Source: an uncultured Acidimicrobiales bacterium (GTDB taxonomy: Bacteria > Actinomycetota > Acidimicrobiia > Acidimicrobiales > Iamiaceae). From it: DNA of 8,006 bases. The DNA is taken from assembly GCA_937926025.1 (NCBI GenBank), contig CALANQ010000185.1:1-8006 (forward strand), given 5' to 3'. This document shows, piece after piece, positions 1-5,721 of this stretch (position 1 is its first letter; each line of letters begins with the position of its first letter). The notes under the pieces are model-generated. The model was not told where the DNA came from. It saw only the letters and a program-made list of their open reading frames with translations, and ran no database searches. The translations under genes and the position numbers were made by a program.

Positions 1-32
1 TACGCGTCGAATCGACGTCGATTCGACGCGTA
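1..32. repeat. Perfect 32-bp palindrome at the window edge (possible double operator or hairpin)
   Basis: Positions 1-16 are the exact reverse complement of 17-32. Inside are two overlapping 13-bp dyads of the form CGTCGA-N-TCGACG, at 5-17 (centre A) and 16-28 (centre T). They are offset by 11 bp, about one helical turn, and bracketed by TACG and CGTA. A further CGTCGACG core lies at 40-47. The window begins at the first base, so the palindrome could continue upstream. It may be a paired operator for a dimeric regulator of metF or of an upstream divergent gene, or a terminator hairpin for an upstream gene, although no T-tract follows it. I saw no other copy in the window. Confidence 0.85.
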
Positions 33-84
33 CGGGCGGCGTCGACGGCGGCAACGGAGGCGGGGAGCGGGGGACCTGGTGGCG

Positions 85-90
85 TAGATT
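85..90 (+). promoter_or_regulatory. Probable -10 element of the metF promoter
   Basis: TAGATT fits the actinobacterial housekeeping -10 pattern TANNNT. Transcription starting 7-10 nt downstream would begin at A97 or at the A of the start codon (100), giving a leaderless or nearly leaderless metF message. No Shine-Dalgarno sequence lies at normal spacing before the ATG, which agrees with this. No good -35 hexamer is visible at 16-18 bp. This is an inference from sequence pattern only. Confidence 0.45.
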
Positions 91-99
91 CGGTCCACC

Positions 100-957
100 A
101 TGACCCGGATCTCCGACCTCCTCGCCAAGGGCCCTACGTGGTCCTTCGAGTTCTTCCCGCCGAAGACGCCGGAAGGCATGGCGAGCTTCGACCAGGCCGT
201 CACCGACCTCTCGGCGCTCGAGCCCGCCTACGTCTCCATCACCTACGGGGCCGGCGGCACCGCCCGCGACACCACCTACGACCTGGTGGTCCGGGTCAAC
301 GAGCAGCAGGCGTTCCCGGCCATGCCGCACCTGACCTGCGTGGGTCACACCCGCGCCGAGCTCGTCGACCTGCTCGAGGCGTACCGGGAGCACGGCGTGG
401 AGAACGTCCTGGCCCTCGCCGGTGATCCGCCCAAGGACGGCTCCGATCCGGGCGGCGACTTCGTGTACGCCACCGAGCTGGTGGCCCTGGCCCGCGAGGT
501 GGGCGACTTCTCGGTGGGCGTCGCCGCCTTCCCGGAGGTCCACCCGCGCTCGACCGACCGGGCCACGGATCGCCGCTTCCTCGCCGCCAAGCTGAACGCG
601 GCCGACTTCGGCATGACCCAGTTCTTCTGGAACGCCGACCACTACCGGGTGATGGTGGAGGAGCTGGCCGCCCTGGGGTGCACCACGCCGGTGCTGCCGG
701 GCGTGATGCCGTTCGTCAGCGTCGCCGGAGCCCGCCGCATGTCCGCCATGAACAACACGGACATCCCGGACTGGCTCCAGGAGCGCATGGACCAGGTCGA
801 CGGCGACGGCGAAGCGACCCGCCAGCTGGGGGTCGAGGTGGCCACCAAGCTCATCGGCGACCTGCTGGAGATCGGGGTACCGGGCATCCACCTGTACGCC
901 ATGAACCGGGCTCAGTCGATCCAGGAGATCTACGACAACCTCGGCCTGCGCCGCTGA
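100..957 (+). CDS. metF: 5,10-methylenetetrahydrofolate reductase (MetF)
   Basis: This 285-residue cytoplasmic FAD enzyme reduces 5,10-methylene-tetrahydrofolate to 5-methyl-tetrahydrofolate, the methyl donor for methionine synthase. The length matches bacterial MetF, a single TIM barrel without the eukaryotic regulatory domain. Family motifs are in order: FEFFPPKTPEG (residues 16-26) with E17, equivalent to the E. coli general acid Glu28; SITYGAGG (46-53); PHLTC (76-80) with H77, equivalent to FAD-contacting His88; GDPP (108-111) with D109, equivalent to Asp120; VAAFPEVHP (141-149); K164; TQFF with Q174; and a C-terminal HLYAMNRAQ segment. The residue before GDPP is Ala107, where E. coli and Streptomyces enzymes carry Arg (Arg118 in E. 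coli). The ATG at 100 puts the conserved core at the usual distance from the N-terminus. It lacks a clear ribosome-binding site but has a -10 element just upstream. No other methionine gene is adjacent. Confidence 0.96.
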   Translation: MTRISDLLAKGPTWSFEFFPPKTPEGMASFDQAVTDLSALEPAYVSITYGAGGTARDTTYDLVVRVNEQQAFPAMPHLTCVGHTRAELVDLLEAYREHGVENVLALAGDPPKDGSDPGGDFVYATELVALAREVGDFSVGVAAFPEVHPRSTDRATDRRFLAAKLNAADFGMTQFFWNADHYRVMVEELAALGCTTPVLPGVMPFVSVAGARRMSAMNNTDIPDWLQERMDQVDGDGEATRQLGVEVATKLIGDLLEIGVPGIHLYAMNRAQSIQEIYDNLGLRR

Positions 958-970
958 CCGTCCGTCGGCC

Positions 971-1027
971 ATGCCGGGTCATGCCGGGTCATGCCGGGTC
1001 ATGCCGGTCATGTCGGCCATGCCGGCC
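971..1027. repeat. Short tandem repeat, six units of a 9/10-bp motif
   Basis: Three exact copies of ATGCCGGGTC (971-1000) are followed by three 9-bp variants: ATGCCGGTC (1001-1009), ATGTCGGCC (1010-1018) and ATGCCGGCC (1019-1027). The partial unit GTCGGCC (964-970) precedes them. The array lies between metF and the sigma-factor gene. Each unit supplies an ATG, but only the one at 991 is in frame with the sigma gene. The change in unit length and the lack of any family match argue that it is non-coding leader or spacer DNA. Such arrays can change copy number by replication slippage. Confidence 0.9.
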
Positions 1028-1054
1028 GGTCGGAGGCCGATTCCGGCGGGGTGC

Positions 1055-1078
1055 AACAGATCGGGCCGGTCACCCGTC
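1055..1078 (+). promoter_or_regulatory. Candidate ECF-type promoter (possible autoregulation)
   Basis: An AAC core at 1055-1057 (in GCAAC) is separated by 17 bp from CGTC at 1075-1078. This resembles the common ECF layout of an AAC-containing -35 and a CGTC or GTC -10 about 16-17 bp apart. Transcription would start near 1084-1086, about 30 nt before the preferred GTG start at 1117. ECF operons often drive themselves, so the position makes sense. The match is short, however, and may be chance in GC-rich DNA. Confidence 0.28.
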
Positions 1079-1116
1079 GTTGGGACGTGCACATCAGCGA
1101 GCGGGTCGGGGACGCG

Positions 1117-1605
1117 GTGACGACAGCAGGTGACGACGCCGACGGGGCGTGGCAGCAGCTCGCGGACCTGTACCGCTCCGAGCAGCCGGGGCTGGTGGGC
1201 CTGGCCACCCTGCTGGTCCGGGACCGGGCGGTGGCCGAGGAGGTGGTGCAGGAGGCGTTCGTCCGCATCCACCCCAGGCTGGGCGACCTCGATGCCCCCG
1301 GTGCCTACCTGCGGACGATCGTCGTCAACCTGTGCCACAGCCACGGGCGCCGCACCGCCACGGCCCAGCGCCTCCGTCCCGAACCGGCACCGGACGCCCT
1401 GCCGCCGAGCCTGCCGGACGAGCTCAGCCCGGTCTGGCTCGCCATGGGCGACCTTCCGGAACGGCAGCGCCACGCGCTGGTCCTGCGGTTCTACCTCGAC
1501 CTGCCCGACGACGAGATCGCCGCCCTGCTGGGCGCCCGCCCCGGGACCGTGCGGTCCCTCGTGTCGCGAGGGCTCAGCGCCCTCAAGGAGGTGGTGGAGC
1601 GATGA
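1117..1605 (+). CDS. ECF-type RNA polymerase sigma factor, SigE-like family
   Basis: This is a 162-residue extracytoplasmic-function sigma factor that would direct RNA polymerase to a small regulon. Region 2 spans about residues 18-87 (YRSEQPGLVGLATLLV, then EEVVQEAFVRIHPRL and AYLRTIVVNLCHS) and would bind core polymerase and the -10 element. Region 4 spans about 105-162 (LPERQRHALVLRFYLDLPDDEIAALLGARPGTVRSLVSRGLSALKE); its helix-turn-helix at about 131-155 would contact the -35 element. The linker is short and there is no C-terminal extension. The frame is open from an ATG at 991, but that start lies in the tandem repeat and adds 42 residues of low-complexity sequence. GTG 1117, with a G-rich stretch about 7 nt upstream, gives the usual family length; GTG 1087 and GTG 1051 are alternatives. 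The stop overlaps the next gene as ATGA, which indicates translational coupling with its probable anti-sigma partner. Confidence 0.9.
   Translation: MTTAGDDADGAWQQLADLYRSEQPGLVGLATLLVRDRAVAEEVVQEAFVRIHPRLGDLDAPGAYLRTIVVNLCHSHGRRTATAQRLRPEPAPDALPPSLPDELSPVWLAMGDLPERQRHALVLRFYLDLPDDEIAALLGARPGTVRSLVSRGLSALKEVVER
1585..1591 (+). promoter_or_regulatory. Ribosome-binding site of the anti-sigma-like gene
   Basis: AAGGAGG lies 10 nt upstream of the ATG at 1602, inside the 3' end of the sigma-factor gene. It fixes the start of the downstream gene at the ATGA overlap and rules out the much longer upstream extension of that frame. Confidence 0.75.
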
Positions 1606-3293
1606 CCACCCGAACCCCGTCCGCCGACGACGCCTTCGAAGCGAGGGTACGCGCCGCACTCGCCGCTGCCGTCCCCGACGACACCCAGGTCGAACCCGGT
1701 CTCGCCGACCTGCGAGCCCGGCTGGCGGCGGGAGCGACGGCCGACGCCCCGGCGCGGCTCGACTCCGGCCGCCGGACCCGGCGCTACCTGGCCGTCGCCG
1801 CCATCGTCGTGCTCCTCGCCGGTCTCGGTGCGGTCCTGGTCAGCCGATCCGGCGACCGGGACCAGCTGCGCTCGGGCCCGAACCTCCCCGACGCGACCGG
1901 TTGGTACATCCCCGAGGGGCTGTCGGGCGGTTGGCGGCTCCGGAACGTGATGGCGGACCGCCAGGACGTGGAGGCCGGCGGTGGCCACTGCCCGTGCCAC
2001 CGGTCGACCTGGACCGACGAATCGGCCCCGGTCCGCTTCGAGGGCGACGCGACCCGGGCCGCGGTGCGGATCGTCCAGACCCGGACCGACGCGCCCGATG
2101 CGAGCGACCTGTTCGCGGGCATCCCGAAGGACGACCTCATCCCCGGCATCGGCATGGGTGACGGGATCACGGCGACGGGAGCGGAGGGCAACGCCGATCC
2201 CGCCTCGGGGCTTCCTCGGGACCCGTTCGTGGCCTGGCAGCAGGACGGGGTGCGCACCGTGGTGTCGGGGACCGGGCTCTCCACGCGGCGGGTCATCGAC
2301 GCCGCCCACGGCGTGGCGGACCGGCCGGGCGGCGCGCCGCTCGACGGGTTCGAGCTGGTGGACGACGTCGACGTGCCCGAGGACCTCGCCTCGTACACCG
2401 CGGTGCGCGTGGTGCTCGAGAACACCGAGACCGGTGCGCTGCTGGCCTACGAGCTGGTTCCGCCCGGGTTCGATGCGCTCGACCCGTCAGTGGTGCCGAC
2501 GGTCGTCGACCTGCCCGGTGCCCCGGGCCCGGTGCTGCGGACGGAGAGCACCCTCGACGGCGGCGACGGTGATCCGGCGCTGGCCTACCTCGGCCGGTGG
2601 CCGGGGGCGTCGGTCACCATGGACCCCAGCGCGACCTTCCGAGGTGGCCCGGGGCCGGTGAGCGACGCTGACGTGCGGGAGGTGCTCGGCTCCCTGCGGC
2701 CGGCGACCGCAGCTGAGTGGTCGGCGTTCATCGACGGGGCGGCCCTCCCGGAAGAGAGCTCCGGGGACCAGGTGCGGGTCGCCGCCCTGCACGACCTGAC
2801 CGCCCTCCGGGGCGAGGCCGCCCCGCCTGACGTCCAGACCACCGTGGCCTCCGACCCGGACGACCCGAAGGCCACCGATCTGGCCTTCCGCCCCGTCTTG
2901 TCCAGCCGGCTGTGCGAGCCCGAGGGCGTGGGCGAGGCGCTGCCCAGTTCCGACGGCACCGTCTGCTACCTCCTCGGGCCCGTGGCGGCGGACGGGACCG
3001 ACCTGCGCGCGGCCACCGCGACCGAGGAGCAGGGGTGGGCGGTCGAGGTCCAAGCAGAGCCCGGATCGAGGGAAGCGCTCAACCGGCTGTTCAACGCCTG
3101 CTACCAGGGCGACGCCACGTGTCCGCCGCAGTCGTCGGACGGACCGGGGTCGGTCGCCATCGTCTGGATGGGCCGTGTGGTGTCGGCCCCTGCGGTGAAC
3201 GGCGCGGACCTGGCCGACGACGGCTTCGTGCTCACCGGCGACCTGTCGGAGGCCGATGCCCGAGCCATGGCCGACGCGATCGACGCGGGCTGA
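1602..3293 (+). CDS. Putative membrane anti-sigma factor with C-terminal SecD P1-head-like domain
   Basis: This 563-residue protein has a cytoplasmic segment (1-61) with an amphipathic stretch at about 10-43, one membrane helix (about 62-80, YLAVAAIVVLLAGLGAVLV) and some 480 residues predicted outside. RSGRRTR-type positive charge before the helix supports N-in topology. Position, the ATGA overlap with the sigma gene and topology make it the probable anti-sigma or sensor partner, although there is no HxxxCxxC zinc-type anti-sigma motif. The outside part carries a compact HCPCH motif at 129-133. Residues 426-563 resemble the P1 head subdomain of SecD: LAFRPVL near 427-433, YLLGPVAADGTDL at 456-468, AIVWMGRVVSAPAVN at about 519-533, then a GDLSEADARAMAD helix at the C-terminus. 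The other SecD parts (multi-helix membrane domain, remaining P1 region) are absent. Cysteines 438, 455, 500 and 507 could form disulfides. The middle region (about 135-420) matches nothing I recognise. The anti-sigma role is inferred; the SecD likeness is read by eye. Confidence 0.75.
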   Translation: MTTRTPSADDAFEARVRAALAAAVPDDTQVEPGLADLRARLAAGATADAPARLDSGRRTRRYLAVAAIVVLLAGLGAVLVSRSGDRDQLRSGPNLPDATGWYIPEGLSGGWRLRNVMADRQDVEAGGGHCPCHRSTWTDESAPVRFEGDATRAAVRIVQTRTDAPDASDLFAGIPKDDLIPGIGMGDGITATGAEGNADPASGLPRDPFVAWQQDGVRTVVSGTGLSTRRVIDAAHGVADRPGGAPLDGFELVDDVDVPEDLASYTAVRVVLENTETGALLAYELVPPGFDALDPSVVPTVVDLPGAPGPVLRTESTLDGGDGDPALAYLGRWPGASVTMDPSATFRGGPGPVSDADVREVLGSLRPATAAEWSAFIDGAALPEESSGDQVRVAALHDLTALRGEAAPPDVQTTVASDPDDPKATDLAFRPVLSSRLCEPEGVGEALPSSDGTVCYLLGPVAADGTDLRAATATEEQGWAVEVQAEPGSREALNRLFNACYQGDATCPPQSSDGPGSVAIVWMGRVVSAPAVNGADLADDGFVLTGDLSEADARAMADAIDAG

Positions 3294-3295
3294 GC

Positions 3296-3321
3296 GCGGG
3301 ACCCCGGTGACGGGGTCCCGC
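3296..3321. terminator. Bidirectional terminator-like hairpin between convergent genes
   Basis: GCGGGACCCCG (3296-3306) pairs perfectly with CGGGGTCCCGC (3311-3321) around a GTGA loop, a GNRA-type tetraloop. It begins 2 nt after the stop codon of the anti-sigma-like gene and lies 17 nt beyond the stop of the convergent isocitrate dehydrogenase gene. No T-tract follows on either strand. This is common for terminator hairpins in GC-rich actinobacteria, so I read it as a shared terminator or 3' stabiliser for both transcripts. Confidence 0.75.
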
Positions 3322-3337
3322 TGCGATCAGCGGACGA

Positions 3338-5566
3338 TCAGCCCAGCAGGGCGATGGCCGCGTTCAGCGTGGGGCTGGGGCGCATGGCGGCCGAGACCTT
3401 GGCCTGATCGGGGGCGTAGTAGCCACCCATGTCCACGGGCTCGCCCTGCACACCGTTGAGCTCGGCGACGATGGCGGCCTCGCCCTCGACGAGCGCGGCC
3501 GCCACCGGGCCGAAGGCCTCCGCGATGGCCGGATCGGCGGTCTGGGCGGCCAGCTCCTCGGCCCAGTAGCGAGCCAGGTAGTAGTGGCTGCCGCGGTTGT
3601 CGAGCTCGCCCACGTTGCGAGACGGGGACCGGCCCTCGTCGAGGAAGCGGCCGGTGGCGGCGTCGAGCGCGTCGGCCAAGACCTGGGCCCGGGGGTTGCC
3701 GGCGAAGTTCGCCAGGTGCTCGAGCGACACGGCCAGGGCGAGGAACTCGCCGAGCGAGTCCCAGCGGAGGTGGTTCTCCTTCTCGAACTGCTGGACGTGC
3801 TTGGGGGCGGAGCCACCGGCCCCGGTCTCGAACAGGCCGCCGCCGTTCATCAGCGGCACGATGGAGAGCATCTTGGCGCTGGTGCCCAGCTCCAGGATCG
3901 GGAACAGGTCCGTGTTGTAGTCGCGGAGCACGTTGCCGGTGACCGAGATGGTGTCGAGGCCCTGGCGGATCCGGTCGATCGAGTAGCGGCAGGCTTCCGC
4001 CGGCCGGAGGATCTCGAGGGTCAGGACCTGGGGGTCGCGATCGGCCAGGTAGGTCTGGACCTTGGCGATGATCTGGGCGTCGTGGGCGCGGTCGGCGTCG
4101 AGCCAGAAGACAGCGGGTGCGCCGGTGGCGCGGGCCCGGGTGACGGCCAGCTTCACCCAGTCCTGGATGGGGGCGTCCTTCACCTGGCACATGCGCCAGA
4201 TGTCGCCGGCGCCGACCTCGTGCTCCATGATCGTGTCTCCGGCGCTGTTGACGACCCGCACCGTGCCGTGCGAGGCGATCTCGAAGGTCTTGTCGTGGCT
4301 GCCGTACTCCTCGGCCTTCTGGGCCATCAGGCCGACGTTGGGGACCGAGCCCATGGTGGAGGGATCGAAGGCGCCGTTGCGCTTGCAGTCCTCGATGACC
4401 ACCTCGTAGATGCCGGCGTAGCTGCTGTCGGGGATCACGCACTTGGTGTCCTGCTGCTTGCCCTCCGCGTTCCACATCTGGCCGGAGGCGCGGATCATGG
4501 CGGGCATCGACGCGTCGACGATGACGTCGGAGGGCACGTGGAGGTTGGTGATGCCGTGGTCCGAGTCGACCATGGCGACGGCCGGGCCGGTGGCGTAGGC
4601 CTGCGCGATGGCGCCTTCGACCGCCTCGCGCTGGTCCGTGGGCAGGCCGCTGATGGCGGTGAGCATGGCGGCCAGGCCGTCGTTCGGGTTGGCGCCGATC
4701 TGGTCGAGGAGGGCGCCGTGGGTGGCGAAGAGGTCGGCGAAGTAGGTGCGCACGACGTGCCCGAAGATGATCGGGTCGGAGACCTTCATCATCGTGGCCT
4801 TGAGGTGCACGGAGAACAGGACGCCCTTGGCCTTGGCGTCGGCGACCTGCTCGGCCAGGAAGTCCTCGAGGGCCACCTTGCTCATGACCGTGCCGTCGAC
4901 GACCTCGCCGGCCAGGACGGGGAGCGATGGCTTCAGGACCGTGACGTCGCCGTCGGCGGCGACGTGCTCGATCCGCAGCGTGTCGGCGGCCGCCAGGGTG
5001 ACGGACTTCTCGTTGTGGCGGAAGTCGCCGGCGGACATGGTCGACACGTGGGTGGCCGAGTCCGCCGACCAGGCGCCCATGGAGTGCGGGTGCTTCTTCG
5101 CGTACTCCTTGACCGACTTCGGGGCCCGACGGTCCGAGTTGCCCTCGCGCAGGACGGGGTTGACGGCGCTGCCCTTCACCTTGTCGTAGCGGGCGCGCGC
5201 GTCGTGCTCCTCGGGGGTGGCGGGCTCGTCGGGGAAGGCGGGCAGCGCGTAGCCGTCGGCCTGGAGCTCCGCGATGGCTTCCTTCAGCTGGGGGAGCGAC
5301 GCGCTGATGTTGGGCAGCTTGATGATGTTGGCTTCTGGCTGGGTCGCCAGCTCGCCCAGCTCGGCAAGGGCGTCGGAGGTCTGCTGGTCAGCGGGCAGCA
5401 GATCGGAGAAGGCGGCGAGGATGCGGCCCGTGAGGGAGATGTCCCGGGTCTCGACGGCCACGTCGGCGGCGCCCGTGAAGGCTTCGATGATGGGCAGCAG
5501 GGAGTAGGTGGCCAGCGCCGGGGCCTCGTCGGTGTGGGTGTAGATGATCTTCGAGGTGTCGGTCAT
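3338..5566 (-). CDS. icd: NADP-dependent isocitrate dehydrogenase, monomeric type
   Basis: This 742-residue cytoplasmic enzyme oxidatively decarboxylates isocitrate to 2-oxoglutarate, making NADPH and CO2 in the TCA cycle. It belongs to the large monomeric IDH family, which is unrelated in length to the dimeric enzyme of about 420 residues. The length nearly equals the Azotobacter vinelandii enzyme (741), and its active-site residues are found here with a +1 offset: S133, N136, R140 and R146 in GSAVNPVLREGNSDRRAP; K256 in HLKATMMK; D351 in DASMPAMIR; Y421; R548, D549 and D553 in NVLRDYNTD; and NADP 2'-phosphate contacts H590, R601 and R650. The family block MLSIVPLMNGGGLFETGAGG lies at about 566-585. 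The ATG start gives the normal N-terminus (SKIIYTHTDEAPALATYS). The upstream ribosome-binding site is weak. It is a single-gene unit, convergent with the sigma operon and divergent from the amidohydrolase. Confidence 0.98.
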   Translation of the reverse strand: MTDTSKIIYTHTDEAPALATYSLLPIIEAFTGAADVAVETRDISLTGRILAAFSDLLPADQQTSDALAELGELATQPEANIIKLPNISASLPQLKEAIAELQADGYALPAFPDEPATPEEHDARARYDKVKGSAVNPVLREGNSDRRAPKSVKEYAKKHPHSMGAWSADSATHVSTMSAGDFRHNEKSVTLAAADTLRIEHVAADGDVTVLKPSLPVLAGEVVDGTVMSKVALEDFLAEQVADAKAKGVLFSVHLKATMMKVSDPIIFGHVVRTYFADLFATHGALLDQIGANPNDGLAAMLTAISGLPTDQREAVEGAIAQAYATGPAVAMVDSDHGITNLHVPSDVIVDASMPAMIRASGQMWNAEGKQQDTKCVIPDSSYAGIYEVVIEDCKRNGAFDPSTMGSVPNVGLMAQKAEEYGSHDKTFEIASHGTVRVVNSAGDTIMEHEVGAGDIWRMCQVKDAPIQDWVKLAVTRARATGAPAVFWLDADRAHDAQIIAKVQTYLADRDPQVLTLEILRPAEACRYSIDRIRQGLDTISVTGNVLRDYNTDLFPILELGTSAKMLSIVPLMNGGGLFETGAGGSAPKHVQQFEKENHLRWDSLGEFLALAVSLEHLANFAGNPRAQVLADALDAATGRFLDEGRSPSRNVGELDNRGSHYYLARYWAEELAAQTADPAIAEAFGPVAAALVEGEAAIVAELNGVQGEPVDMGGYYAPDQAKVSAAMRPSPTLNAAIALLG

Positions 5567-5607
5567 GGCACGCGTCTCGCTGGTGGAGGGGGCAGGTCGT
5601 CCCCGAG

Positions 5608-5636
5608 ACCCTACCGACGAGGGGTGACGGTGCCGA
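5608..5636 (-). promoter_or_regulatory. Candidate sigma-A promoter of the isocitrate dehydrogenase gene
   Basis: On the minus strand, TAGGGT (5613 down to 5608) fits a TANNNT -10 element. It is preceded at exactly 17 bp by TCGGCA (5636 down to 5631), which matches 4 of 6 bases of TTGACA. Transcription would start near 5601, giving a leader of about 35 nt before the ATG at 5566. The evidence is pattern only, but spacing and location are right. Confidence 0.35.
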
Positions 5637-5682
5637 ACGGGGCCCGGCGTCGACCGAGGATGCCGGCCCGGGACCGGCCCGA

Positions 5683-5688
5683 TACGAT
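5683..5688 (+). promoter_or_regulatory. Probable -10 element of the amidohydrolase promoter
   Basis: TACGAT fits the TANNNT -10 pattern. A start 7 nt downstream would lie near 5695, about 27 nt before the ATG at 5722 and inside the adjacent palindrome. No convincing -35 hexamer is seen at 16-18 bp, so activity may be weak or depend on other factors. Confidence 0.4.
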
Positions 5689-5704
5689 CTGACGGTCCGT
5701 CAGA
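5688..5704. promoter_or_regulatory. 17-bp palindromic operator, TetR-family style
   Basis: TCTGACGG-T-CCGTCAGA is a perfect 8+8-bp inverted repeat around one central base. It begins at the last base of the -10 candidate, covers the predicted transcription start and lies 17 nt upstream of the amidohydrolase ATG. Short odd-length dyads with TGAC/GTCA half-sites at this location are typical of actinobacterial TetR-family repressors. A bound repressor would block transcription initiation of the amidohydrolase gene. The isocitrate dehydrogenase promoter candidate is about 50 bp away, so effects on it are less likely. No regulator gene is present in the window. Confidence 0.65.
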
Positions 5705-5711
5705 AACCGCC

Positions 5712-5716
5712 GGAGG
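5712..5716 (+). promoter_or_regulatory. Ribosome-binding site of the amidohydrolase gene
   Basis: GGAGG lies 5 nt before the ATG at 5722. It supports this start, which also gives the standard amidohydrolase N-terminal beta-strand sequence at residues 3-12. Confidence 0.75.
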
Positions 5717-5721
5717 ATTCC

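Noticed and set aside
971..1027. CRISPR-like array
   Set aside because: The units are contiguous 9-10-bp repeats with no spacers, so this is a simple tandem repeat.
991..1116. N-terminal extension of the sigma factor from the ATG at 991
   Set aside because: This ATG is one unit of the tandem repeat. The extra 42 residues match no sigma region and would cover the likely promoter. GTG 1117 gives the normal length.
1149..1601. Upstream extension of the anti-sigma-like frame across the sigma gene
   Set aside because: The extension is Pro/Arg/Gly-rich shadow sequence of the sigma factor. The ATG at 1602 has an AAGGAGG site and the ATGA overlap.
979..1659. Minus-strand open frame opposite the sigma gene
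   Set aside because: It has no family resemblance and an Arg/Gly/His-rich composition, and it lies wholly over a well-supported plus-strand sigma factor.
3584..5692. Open frame of about 700 codons on the plus strand opposite the isocitrate dehydrogenase gene
   Set aside because: Its protein is a low-complexity Val/Gly/Asp/Leu-rich shadow, while the minus strand encodes a full monomeric isocitrate dehydrogenase with all active-site residues. High GC creates such mirror frames.
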